Of a DNA stretch of 64,000 bases, positions 1-10,159 are shown piece by piece; the first letter of the stretch is position 1, and the number at the start of each line of letters is the position of its first letter. A program made the position numbers and the translations under genes. The DNA is from Smittia aterrima. Its lineage: Eukaryota; Arthropoda; Insecta; Diptera; Chironomidae. The notes beneath the pieces are model-generated. The model worked only from the letters and a program-made list of their open reading frames with translations, did no database searches and was not told the DNA's origin. The stretch spans positions 12,524,854 to 12,588,853 of the forward strand of contig CP093830.1 in the NCBI GenBank assembly GCA_033063855.1, read 5' to 3'.

Positions 1-800
1 TTATCAAATCCTCAAGAAGCAATTAGCAAGTGCGAGCCGAGACAAGTGGTCATCACTTATTTACTCAGAATAATTTTTTTCCGATTCTTGTTCTTTCGAT
101 TCTTGTTCACTCGATCTGCCATGAAACGAAGCGTACAATGAAACAGAGTTTAAGGTTTTTCTTGGTCAATGATTCATGTTTGAATTGTCCTTTAGAACTT
201 TCTTATCACCAGGAAGAGAGAGAGAGAGATTGCAGTAATTTCACTATCACGAGAACTTTGATTATTCATTTCACAATTCTATTTCATTTAATTTCACAAT
301 CAACAATCAGCTTTCTAGCCATCCGCGAACGATTTGGACACAATTAAAAAAAAATGTTTCAAAATATTTCTGGGCATTTTAAGTTTTAATTTTTCACACT
401 TTGAGAAACTCGAGGTGTTTCATAAAAACTAACCTTTGTGCAAATCAGTAGAGCACTTCAGACATGTAGTTAATTAATTAATTTCGACGCTTCTTTTTAT
501 TAACATTGAAAGTACTTCGCGTTAAAATCGATTCGAATTTTTATTTTGTTTGATTTTCTTATTCGTAAACAAGCGAGAACGATTTACAACGCGACTTTTC
601 ATATAAAACAAGGAACGACGACTGAAAATGAATGATCCAACGGTTAACTCTTTTTTCTTTTTTCTCGAAACGATCGTCGTTGCAAGTGGAAAATGAAAAT
701 ATTTGTTCAATGGAAAAAGAAACGAACGAAACGTCGCAACAGTTTAACGAGAAACATTTGAAAATAAATTGAATTTTTCTTTATCGTTTGGCGGAGAATA
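1..800. other. Intergenic DNA before the receptor cluster
   Basis: No coding gene could be supported here. An open frame of about 100 codons near the left edge (30-347) has no recognisable domain and no splice context. The stretch is AT-rich with short purine runs. It may hold the 3' part of a gene lying left of the window, but nothing in the sequence shows this. Confidence 0.5.
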
Positions 801-943
801 AACTCTGAGCACTGGACATTGTAGATTCATTCATTAATAATTTACCTTGCAAGGCTTTTACACAGTTCACAACAAGGGCGATGCAATAATTTGCTCATTT
901 AGTTTTTTAACTTCGAACGAGAAACAAGAAACTTTCGCGAAAC
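801..943 (+). repeat. Duplicated 5' flank, copy 1 (before Gr pseudogene)
   Basis: About 140 bases directly before the first receptor copy align by eye with 2432-2607 before the second. Shared blocks in order are AACTCTGAGCAC, CAAGGCTTTT, CAGTTCA, GCGATGCA and ATTTGCTCATTTAGTTT, ending just before the start codons. The tandem duplication therefore carried its promoter or 5' UTR with it. No core promoter element is claimed. Confidence 0.75.
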
Positions 944-2195
944 ATGAAAATGGAAGAAGAACTTTCAATTTGTTTGTTGATTTTCGAAATTATGGGAATG
1001 CAATATTTCTCATTGAAGCATCAAACTTCTGAGAACTATCAGACAGGTCCTTCAATCTTCAGACGAACTCACATGATGTTATGAGTTTATTTGCTGCAGT
1101 TTTCATCGCAGCTTCCGTTTTGACCGATGACGTTGTGGATATCAAGAAAGTTTCGGCAGTAAATCTTGTTATGTTTGCGATTCAAAGTTACATCAAGTTC
1201 AATATGATTTTTGTTGTCTTTTTGAGTGCAACAGAGTCCTACAAAAACACTCAAAAAATGAAAACTTTCTTCAAGAACATGAAAGACATTGCGGAAATGA
1301 GTTCAGAAGAATTTGATGTTGACTTTAATTTCAAGAGATTGAGGAAGGAAACTTTGGCAAGAACTGTAAAAGTGTTTTCCGCTTTTTTTGTAATTCACGG
1401 AACTTCAACTGTGACATTGTACTTCGCACGCAACCGCGGATTTGAATTGGAATATTTCATGATAACAACAATCGTTATATTGTACGTCGTCATGATTAAT
1501 TTTAAGTTTGTGTTCTTCGTCTGTCTGATCAACTATCAGCTCATGTTTCTGGAGAAACTTCTTAATCATATTTTCATGTACAAACCTGTGAAGATTATTG
1601 AAAACATTGATTTGCATTTGACAAATTTGCAACCGGTTCAGCCTCCAAATAGTTAACTACAAAAGATTCTAATGCTGAGGAAGATTTTCAACTTAATCTA
1701 TGAAAACTGTGGCTTGATTAACGACAGCATTGACTTAACATTTGCGGTTATTTTAGTGAATACGATTCTTGTTTTGACTTCTGCTGGTTACGAAACTTTT
1801 CGAATTATTTTCGTTGGACGATTGCAGACAATTGATGAAATCTTAGTAACTATTTACGTAATTGCTCTCTACTTGATCTTTTTATATTCATCCTCATCAA
1901 GATGTCAACAAACAGCTTCAATCGTGAGTAATATCTTTATTGGAATTATCAAATTCTTCTGACTCATTTTTAGATGTCAACAATCGCTACGAAAATCATC
2001 AAACTTGAAGTCGAACAACATAATCAATTGTCGTCTGAATCACGCGAGATTCTTCAAAGTTTTTATCAACAACTCGTTGAACAGCCCGTCGTGTTTACCG
2101 TTTGTGGAATTTACACAATCAATTTATCGCTCTTAGCTTCTATCGTAACAGGAATTGCTACTTACCAAATAATTTTAATTCAATTCGACCCTTAG
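944..2195 (+). pseudogene. Gustatory receptor pseudogene (copy 1 of 4)
   Basis: This is the closest relative of the intact receptor at 2608-3921 and aligns with it along its whole length. The frame opens at ATG 944 and runs to about 1079, where one base is missing relative to the neighbour (ATG ATG TT-ATG against ATG ATC GCT ATG); the frame resumes at 1081. A second lesion is TAA at 1654-1656 where the neighbour has AAA. Reading continues in the same frame to a GT donor at 1924, and the last exon is 1974-2195, ending in the gustatory-receptor-like tail YQIILIQF. With the missing base counted, the frame is the normal ~400 codons. It also lacks the phase-1 intron that all three neighbours have near the C-terminal third. 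The two lesions could be real decay, an allele, or sequencing error; two independent lesions favour decay. Confidence 0.85.
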
Positions 2196-2340
2196 AGGAA
2201 ATTTTCCTAATTCCGGATTTTGATAGAATCAATTCACAGCAATATTTTACATAATTGATAACACGACACGCTTCATAGTTAACTTTGAACAACGAAGAAG
2301 CCATGACAAGTTGAGGTTTACAAAACAACTGCGCAGAAAG

Positions 2341-2346
2341 AATAAA
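2341..2346 (+). terminator. Possible poly(A) signal of pseudogene copy 1
   Basis: AATAAA lies 146 bases past the stop of the first receptor copy and before the duplicated flank of the next. Position and motif fit a cleavage signal; usage is not shown. Confidence 0.35.
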
Positions 2347-2431
2347 ATTATTTATTGCCTTCAAATAAATCTTTCTCTTTAATTATTAAAACTTTCGTGT
2401 TGAGATTAAGTCATGACGTAAATATGTCGTG

Positions 2432-2607
2432 AACTCTGAGCACGGGATTACGTAGTAGACAGTCGCGTTCACTCATCATTCATCAATAATTCAGTTAACA
2501 AGGCTTTTGACAGTTCATAACATTAGCGATGCATTAATTTGCTCATTTAGTTTCGAAACTTCGACCGAGACACTTGAACTTTCGTGAAGCTTCAAACAGA
2601 ATTGAAA
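2432..2607 (+). repeat. Duplicated 5' flank, copy 2 (before Gr copy 2)
   Basis: Partner of 801-943. It carries the same ordered blocks with scattered substitutions and small indels, and lies directly before the second receptor. It is likely to contain the promoter and 5' UTR, since it is the best conserved non-coding sequence in the cluster. Confidence 0.75.
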
Positions 2608-3921
2608 ATGGAAAAGGAACTTAATATTTGTTTTGTGATTTTCGAAATTATGGGAATGCAATACTTTTCATTAAAGCATCAAACTTCTAAAAACTTTGAA
2701 GCACGACCGTCAATCTTCAGGCGAATACAAATGATCGCTATGACTTCTTTAGTTTCCCTCTTCGTGGCAAGTTTCGTTCTAAACGCAGCCTTTGAGGATA
2801 TCAAGAACGTTTCAGCGAAACTTCTAATTATATTTGCGATAAAAAGTTACATGAAGTTCGGGCTGATTTTGGTTGTCATTGTCAGTGCAATTCAATCTTA
2901 CAAAACTAATCAAAAGATGAAAACTTTTTTCAAGAATATGAAAGACATTGCAGAGATAAGTTTCAAAGAATTTGGTGTTGACTTTAATTTCAAGCAATTG
3001 AGGAAGGAAAGTTTGACAAGAACTGTAAAAGTGTTTTCTATGTTTTTTGCAATTCACGGACTTATAATTGCTGCGGTGTACTCGCCACGCGACAATGAAA
3101 TACAATATTTGACGATAGCAACAATCGTCATCGTTTACATTGTCACGATAAATTTCAAGTTTGTGTTTTTCGTTTGCCTGATCAATTATCAGCTTAACTT
3201 CCTGGTGAAGCTTGTGAACAATATTTTCATCTACAAACCTGTGAAGATAATTGAAAATATCGATTTACACTTGTTGAACTTAAAACCAATTCAACCTCAA
3301 AATAATAAAATTCAAAAGATTCTATTCCTGAGGAAGATTTTCAACATTATTTACGAGAGTAGTGGCTTAGTTAACGATTTTATTGGCTTAACTTTCTTGG
3401 TTTTAGTAGTGAATAGTGTTGTTGCTTTGACATCTGGCGGCTACAATACTTTTCAAATTATTTTCGTTGGACGATTGCAGACAACTGATGAGATCTTATG
3501 TTCGAATAATCGATTTTCAAATTGAGAAATGTTTAACGATGAATTGATATTTCAGCAAATATCTACGTTATCTTTCTTTATGGGACTGTCTTATATTCAT
3601 CCACATCAAGATGTCAAAGAACATTTTCAATTGTGAGTAAATTTTTTTTATTAGAATCGTAAAATACTTTTAATTCATTTTTAGATGTCAACAATCGCCT
3701 CCAAAGTCATTAAGCTTGAAGTCGAACAACATAATCAACTGTCGCCTGAAGCACGCGATATTCTCCAAAGCTTCTATCAGCAACTTGTTGAACAACCAGT
3801 CGAGTTTAACGTCTGCAAGATTCGTAGAATCAATTTAACGCTTTTAGCTTCGATCCTGGCAGGAATTCTTTCTTATCAAATAATTTTAATTCAATTCGGG
3901 TCTGGAGCAATTAAAAATTAA
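2608..3921 (+). CDS. Gustatory receptor (7tm_7 family), copy 2
   Basis: Predicted seven-transmembrane insect gustatory receptor, a ligand-gated cation channel subunit of taste neurons. Exons 2608-3499, 3556-3632 and 3685-3921 join in phase 1 then phase 0 and give 401 residues with no internal stop. The start is ATG 2608 (MEKELN), which aligns with the start region of the pseudogene before it. Several hydrophobic segments are visible, with a FKFVFFVCLINYQL stretch mid-protein. The C-terminus SYQIILIQF fits the TYhhhhhQF signature that separates gustatory from odorant receptors, and the phase-0 last intron is typical of the family. A short Gly/Ser/Lys tail after QF is unlike the other copies. 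The ligand cannot be told from sequence. Together with three neighbours it forms a tandem array, so it arose by local duplication. Confidence 0.88.
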
Positions 3922-3943
3922 AATTCTATTTTTAGAAAGTTCC

Positions 3944-3949
3944 AATAAA
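3944..3949 (+). terminator. Likely poly(A) signal of Gr copy 2
   Basis: AATAAA starts 23 bases after the stop codon, close enough for a very short 3' UTR, and the next receptor starts about 110 bases later. Confidence 0.5.
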
Positions 3950-4055
3950 TCCTTCCACTAAATTTCCATTTGGACATTAAATATTTTACGACAAATCGAA
4001 TCGAGCGACCGATGTAAAAGTTTTCATTCAGTCACGAAACTATTTTCATCGTGAA

Positions 4056-5373
4056 ATGTCGAAAATGAAGAAACGCTCGATGGAGCAAGAGCTTGACGGT
4101 TGTTTGAAAGTGTTTGAGTTCATGGGATTGCAATACTTTTCGCTGAGCTCATTGACAGCTTCAAGTTTGACAGAAAAGCCTTCGATTAAACGACGAATAT
4201 TCTTGATTACGATTTTTGTTGTCATGATTTCATTGATAGTAGTTTACATTATGAATGATCAAGTGCAAACGAGAGACGCAATGGCGTCGAAGAATATTCT
4301 GATGTTTGCCGTTCAGCGTTCACTAAATGTTGGATTCGTCGCTGTCATCTGCATAAGCTTAGCTCAAGCTTATCACTCGACCAACTACATCAAAAAAATA
4401 TTTTTAAACACAAAACAAATTGTTCAAATTTGTCATCAAGAGTTCAACACTCAACTCGACTTTGAAAGGATTCGAAAGGAAACTTTTTTCAAGCTTTCAG
4501 CAATGCTTTGCTTCTTATTAACGCTTCACACAGTTGTTTCTTACAGTAATAAGGAAAACTTTATTCATTTCATTTTATTGATCATTGGAAGCATTCCAAC
4601 GATTTTCATGACCACCGCGGTTTTCAAGTTCGTTTTTCACGTGGGAATGATCAACAGTCAACTTGAGTTCCTCATGAAACTTTTGGAAGAAACTTTCAAG
4701 CACAAACTGGTCAGAAATATCGACAACATCAACTTTCATTTGATAGCAGTGAAACCAATGAGAGCTCCAGAAGACCCGATGAGGAAATTGCGAACAGTTT
4801 GGAGGATTTATCATTTGATCTATGACAATGGATTGTTGGTCAATCAGAGTTTCGGAATAACTTTGTTGACCATGCTTGCATGTCTGGTCACTGCACTGAC
4901 AATCGCTGGATATCAAGGATTCGTAGTTTTCATCGGAGAATTGCCGACGAGTAAAATCATTGGTAGGAAAACTTTTCGATTAATACTTAATTGTTATGAT
5001 TGCTATTTAATCTTCTTAGATACTGCTTACTACACTTTGGTTACGAACTTCATCCTCATTGGTATCACAGGCTATTGCGAGAAAACTCAGACAATTGTAA
5101 GAGCATTTCATTGATTTGTTATCATTAATTAAAAACAATTTTCCTCAGATGACAAAGCTGTCAATGTCGCTAAAACGATTGGAGTGCGAGAACTACGAGC
5201 AACTTCGATACGAAACTCGAGAGTTTCTCCAGAACTTTTACCTTCAACTCGTTCATCATCCGATTATGTTTACAGCTTTTGGATTCTACAAACTCAATCT
5301 CGGGCTGTATGCTGCGATCATTACTGGAATCGTTTCGTATCAAATCATCTTGATTCAGTTCTATTCGAATTAA
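4056..5373 (+). CDS. Gustatory receptor (7tm_7 family), copy 3
   Basis: Exons 4056-4962, 5020-5096 and 5149-5373 give 402 residues. Splice phases (1, then 0) are identical to copies 2 and 4. The N-terminus is cytoplasmic-looking (KMKKRSMEQELDGCLKVFEF), followed by hydrophobic segments near residues 47-66, 88-106, 146-163, 168-192, 262-283 and 303-320, and a last one near 375-396 ending in SYQIILIQF. Mid-protein KFVFHVGMINSQLEFL matches the FKFVFF..LINYQL stretch of copy 2. The first intron (57 bases) is a multiple of three with no in-frame stop, so the frame also stays open if it is retained. The array position and shared gene structure support a gustatory receptor; an odorant receptor is less likely because of the C-terminal QF motif. 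Ligand unknown. Confidence 0.9.
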
Positions 5374-6146
5374 AAGTCGAATCCTTTCGTTCACTTGTAA
5401 ATTTTTGAAAATAAAATCGAATATCAATAAATTTTTGATTTCTTATTAAAATTTAGTCATTGAACAAGTAAAAGATAAGTTCTCAGAAATATAAATAATT
5501 TAAATAAAATATTCAATATTGAAAAAAACCGATGCGGAAATCATGAAGGAATTGTATTAGTTGCTGTTTTAGATTTTTGCATTTTGTCTGGAATCTCGCA
5601 TCAACATTTGGACGAGATTGAAAGAAACTTTTGCCACAAAAAATCTCGCGACACTCCAAACTCTCACATTCGTGCAGAGGTTAAGTTGAATTGTTCGGCA
5701 TTAATAAACTTCCGGAAACTACAACGGAAAATTGGAAAATGGACGGAGCAAGTTTATGCTTTTGTTAGATTAGAACAAGGATTAGAAGTTTTAATTATTT
5801 TAAGTTCAATGACAAAGCGTGTCGCTTAGAATTTATTTATTGATGTAACTAGTTTCACGACTATGTTATCAAAGTAATCGATCAGAGTTGCGATGGTCAA
5901 TTTTGAAAGTAGACACGACAGTAAACAACTCCATTTCAATGAAACTTGAGCTCCCAAGAGAGAAATAAATTTTTCAAAGTCCAACATAAAATTAAACTTC
6001 GCCGCAAGTTACGCGTTCGATAAAATTTTCATTCGAGAAACATTTAAGTTCTCTGAATATTTAAACGACACGAAAAGCAGGAAAATTATAACTTTCCATT
6101 GTGTTTTGATGAGACTTTTCAGTTGAGTCGCACCTCTCGCCGTGAA
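5374..6146 (+). other. Spacer between receptor copies 3 and 4
   Basis: About 770 bases without a supported gene. AATAAA at 5410-5415, 37 bases after copy 3's stop, is a plausible poly(A) signal. An open frame near 5584-5829 has no receptor similarity and no recognisable domain, so I treat it as chance. The end of the spacer presumably holds the promoter of copy 4, but unlike copies 1 and 2 it shows no obvious shared flank. Confidence 0.5.
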
Positions 6147-7487
6147 ATGTCGTCCAAAGTGAAAAGGAGCTCAATGCAACAGGAGCTAAACGGTTGTTTA
6201 AAAGTGTTCGAAGTAATGGGCTTGCAAGCTTTCTCATTGAAGTCCTTAAACGCCCAAAGCATTGATGAGTGGCCTTGCTTCTTGAGAAGTCTTTACGAGC
6301 TCGTTCTTTTGGTGGTGATAAGTTCATTGATGCTTTTGTACATGCTTGGATATCAAACAAACGATAATGAAAAAGTAACTTACAAAAATATTATGATGCT
6401 CATTGTCCAGCACTCGATGAACTTTGGAATGGTCTTAACCGTCTCTTTCGGATTAATCCAATCTTACTGCACAACGAAAAAGATAAAGCGCGTTTATTGG
6501 AACACGATGGAAATTGTGGATTTATGTTTTGCGGAGTTCGGCATTGAAATCGACTTCAGAGTCATCAGAAAAGTTTTTTGGATTCGATTCATGTCGATGG
6601 TTGTGTTTGTCAACGTTGTTCACTTTAGTGTCGCATTTTGTAGCGAAAATGAAGAAGAAGGCAAAAAATTGTTTGACCAGCAACTGTTTCTTGGAATCAT
6701 CCCGGTTTTCTTTCTCAATCTCGTCGTTTACAAGTTTATTTTTCACGTTGGAATGGTGAATCATCAACTCGTTTTCCTGCAAGGAGTACTCGAACATATT
6801 TTCACATCGAAACCAATTAAAATGATGGACAACAGACATTTTCATTTGACTACAATCCTACCGGTGAATGTTACAAATCCCGATGATCCAATAAAAAAGC
6901 TTCGATCCGCGTGGAAACTTTACAACAAAATCTACGAGAGTGCAAATTTAATTAACGACAGCTTTGGACTTACGATTCTTATTCTTCTCGGATGTTTAGT
7001 TGTTACCCTCACTGGATCAGGATATGAAGTGTTTGTTATCGCTATCGGAGAAATACCAACAAAGAGAATTCCTGGTAAGCTTCTACGTTCACAACTTTTT
7101 ATTTTAAATAATTCAAAACTTCTTTAGAAACTGTTCATGTCATCATTTTGTCAACGGCAATAATTATTTCTATTGTTGCTTATTGTCAAAGGACCGAGAC
7201 TATTGTAATTACTGTGTAATTAAAGTAACTTCCTAAATCCACTTACATATCAATATTTTTAGATGGGAAGGTTGGCGATGAGTTTGAAAATTATCGAGTG
7301 TGACTTTTATGATCAACATCGTTACGAAACTCGCGAGTTCCTTCAAAACTTTTACCAACAATTAACTCATCAACCAGTTGGCTTCTCAGCTTTTGGATTC
7401 TACCGAATCAATCTTGCTTTACTTGCTTCGATGATGACAGGAATTGTTTCTTATCAAATAATTCTCGTACAATTTTATTCTTCGTAA
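6147..7487 (+). CDS. Gustatory receptor (7tm_7 family), copy 4
   Basis: Exons 6147-7074, 7128-7204 and 7263-7487 give 409 residues. The start ATG at 6147 lies in GTGAAATGTCG, the same context as copy 3, so the frame that is open further upstream is not used as protein. The protein resembles copy 3 most (SSMQQELNGCLKVFEVMGLQAFSL against SMEQELDGCLKVFEFMGLQYFSL in the N-terminal part, and KFIFHVGMVNHQL in the middle). It ends SYQIILVQFYSS, the gustatory receptor signature. Copies 3 and 4 form one pair and copies 1 and 2 another, suggesting two rounds of duplication. No poly(A) hexamer was seen close after the stop. Confidence 0.9.
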
Positions 7488-10055
7488 ATTCGCAATCCTT
7501 CAGCTTATGCAATATCTCACCACAGAAATGTTTGAGAGTCTCTGATAATTTCTCAGTTAAAGTGCACAAAGAAGAGACTTGAATTGAGCGTAGGCGACTA
7601 ACAACATAAGCAGCGATTGTAATATGCCATCGCTTTATAAATATTTTTTAATTAAATATCAATTTGCAATGAAAACGATTCGGATTATCGTGTAAGATTA
7701 AGTGACAGATGTAATTTGTTGTTTCGATTGTAATTGTAATCGTTTTATTAAGACTTTGTGCAAAGGGATTAAGGCAAGGCGTGAAGTGGAAAGCTTAAGA
7801 TGTTTCTTTGATAATTTATCAAGTCTTTCAATGTCTGCACATTGGAGAAAGATTTTATAAAATTGCAAGAAGCTGATGAGATTGGGAGCTTGTATTCAAT
7901 CCAAATCTTTTGTTAAATTCATGAAAGTTTTCAAATATTTTGAAAATAACTTTGGACATCGAAGAGCGTCGATCTCACGACTTTTTCGATCATTAACCGA
8001 TCGAGAAGATGAAGTGGTTTTAAAACTCAAACCAAACATTATGACTTCGATACAATTCACCACTTGCGGTTTCCATTCAATGATTCATAAGCGATGATAA
8101 ATTGGCTTCGGCAAGTTGAATTGAGCCAGGAGTTAATCATGAATGTTTGTTGCTTCTAACTAAGTTATTACGATTATGTTGCAGACTCCTACTGGCGTCG
8201 ATTCTAGTTAAGTGATTCATGTGTGGTTTTATAGGAAAAACAAAATCAATTCAACTCTTTTTACCTTAATTGCATATCGAGAACATCTTACAATTTTATC
8301 GATTTAATTCACAACTTGTGGTTTCGTAATGAAAACAAACATTTAACTTTTGCAAACTCCTGCTCGCTCGGTGAGAAAAATCTTAATTGAATTCGTTACC
8401 CGATTGGTTTTCTTATCAAACTTTTGCATGCTTCGTTTGAAATAATAAATCAGGCTACAACGAGCAAGAGAGAGAGAGAGGAGCTTTCACTTTTTGTTTG
8501 TTGAGAGTCCAAAAAGAAATACATTTTAAGCCAAATAAGCAATTGCCGAAGATTGTTCACGGATTGAGAATCAAGTTTTGATTGAAACATCATAACACGA
8601 GATATCTCATGCAAATGCACAGTTGGTGGCAGGTCGAACAATAAAATAATTGAAATGAAGCGAGAGGAGAGAGAAACGATTCGATTTGCTTAGATTTTTT
8701 TCCTCTTGCCTCAAAAGAAACTGCTACAAATAATGAATAGCAAGTAGGACTTGAGTTTAAGAGGAAATACTTAGCATTACAAAAAGCGAGTGATTAGTTT
8801 GTTGGTCGCTTAACTGATTGGTCGTCGTCGTTTTTAAACTATTTTCGTGGGAAAAAGCTTTTTATTTGTTGACTGTTTTACGCATCCAACTTAGAGAGAA
8901 AGAGAGATATTCAAAGCAACGGCGTCTTGACCTTTCAATGCGCGGTTTCCATTTCGCTCCCCGTCCCTTCAACATTTGACCGGCTAATGAAATTTTCGAG
9001 CTAAGAATCGAAGAAGCAGACTCGTCGATCTCATGCTGGTAGGTCTTCAAGTGCTTTAACTTCTCTCTCTCGTTTCCTTTCAATGCCCAACGCACGAAAA
9101 AGCGATCTGAAAGTCAATAGCACACACAATTGGTGCTTCGATATAGGTGAGCCAACGGAAAACCACAAGCGATCAAAATATAATTGATCTAATAATTTTT
9201 GTTAACCTGCGGTTCAAGCTGCTTTTTCAATTACTAATTTCTATTTGTATAAATCAATATTTGTAATGTTAACTCTTGATTGTGTACATCGCCGCGGAGT
9301 GATCTCGTTCGTTGTTGCCTTTCAGGTTGAGCCGTAATGAATTGAGGAATTATAAAAGAAATTTGTAACCAGCGAAGGAAGAAAGAAGACAAAATAAGAT
9401 TTATGATTCGATATTTTTCATTCAATTTGGTTGGAGTTCTCATGGATGAGACTGCTTTCGCTCTAAATCTTTATCTCTTTAAGTAGTTTGTGGATTTTTC
9501 TTCTTCAGTTCAGACTTCTCATTGCACAAAAGACAGAAATCTTTATTAAATGAATGTAAAACGTGATCTCGCCAATCGAAGAGAAGTCGAGAGTTTTGAA
9601 ACGAGCTCGCGCACATTTCTCAACTTTCTTGATCATGGCCTAAGTGCAATTACGCTCTCCCTCGTCTCACGTCGGATTTCAAAACGCTTTTCCATCTTTT
9701 ATATCTTTATTAAAATATCATTTTCACAAAAAAGAAATAATAGAAATATTATTAATAATGAAAAGTTGTGTTATTGTCCATTCGTTCTTACTCTAACTCT
9801 CGACTTATTAATATGATGAACATTAATTATTAAATACTGGCTATTTCTCATTCTAAACTCGCTGCTACTCGCTAAGCATATTAAGGAAAAAAGTTCTTCT
9901 TCACTTTAATAGTAAAATTTCTAAGATGTTTCTATTAATCTACTTCATTTAGATTTTTTTTTAAAAAAATTGTTTTACAAATGGAAGAACTGACAGTTTT
10001 GTTCCCAAAGTCATTTATCAAAACGAGAAAGGTAAAAAAGAGTTTTTCATTTAAT
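7488..10055. other. Intergenic DNA between receptors and Serrate
   Basis: About 2.6 kb without a supported gene. Short open frames on both strands (for example 7876-8097 plus and 8862-9095 minus) have no recognisable domains. It contains an AG dinucleotide run at 8467-8480 and other purine-rich tracts. The right end is the 3' flank of Serrate, and any 3' UTR of that gene extends into it from the right. Confidence 0.5.
8467..8480. repeat. (AG)7 microsatellite
   Basis: Uninterrupted AG dinucleotide run within purine-rich DNA. Similar short runs recur, for example around 25086-25098 as CT and 51449-51460 as AG. Confidence 0.7.
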
Positions 10056-10061
10056 TTTATT
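10056..10061 (-). terminator. Candidate poly(A) signal of Serrate
   Basis: TTTATT on the + strand reads AATAAA on the - strand, about 100 bases past the Serrate stop. Others exist further left, so this may mark only a short 3' UTR form. Confidence 0.35.
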
Positions 10062-10159
10062 ATTTTGTTAGAAGACGTTTGAGGGCTTCTTTTCGTCACT
10101 CACTCGAGAAGCGTTATTAAAGTGAAATAATAAATACAATCTTCATCAACTTAATTAAA

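Noticed and set aside
30..347. Open frame of 105 codons at the left edge
   Set aside because: No domain, low-complexity composition, no splice or start context; fits chance in AT-rich DNA.
5584..5829. 81-codon frame between receptor copies 3 and 4
   Set aside because: No similarity to the receptors, no membrane segment and no ATG at the frame start; treated as spacer.
944..7487. Odorant receptor (7tm_6) identity for the tandem receptor cluster
   Set aside because: The C-terminal YQIILIQF pattern and the phase-0 last intron fit the gustatory family (TYhhhhhQF) better than odorant receptors.
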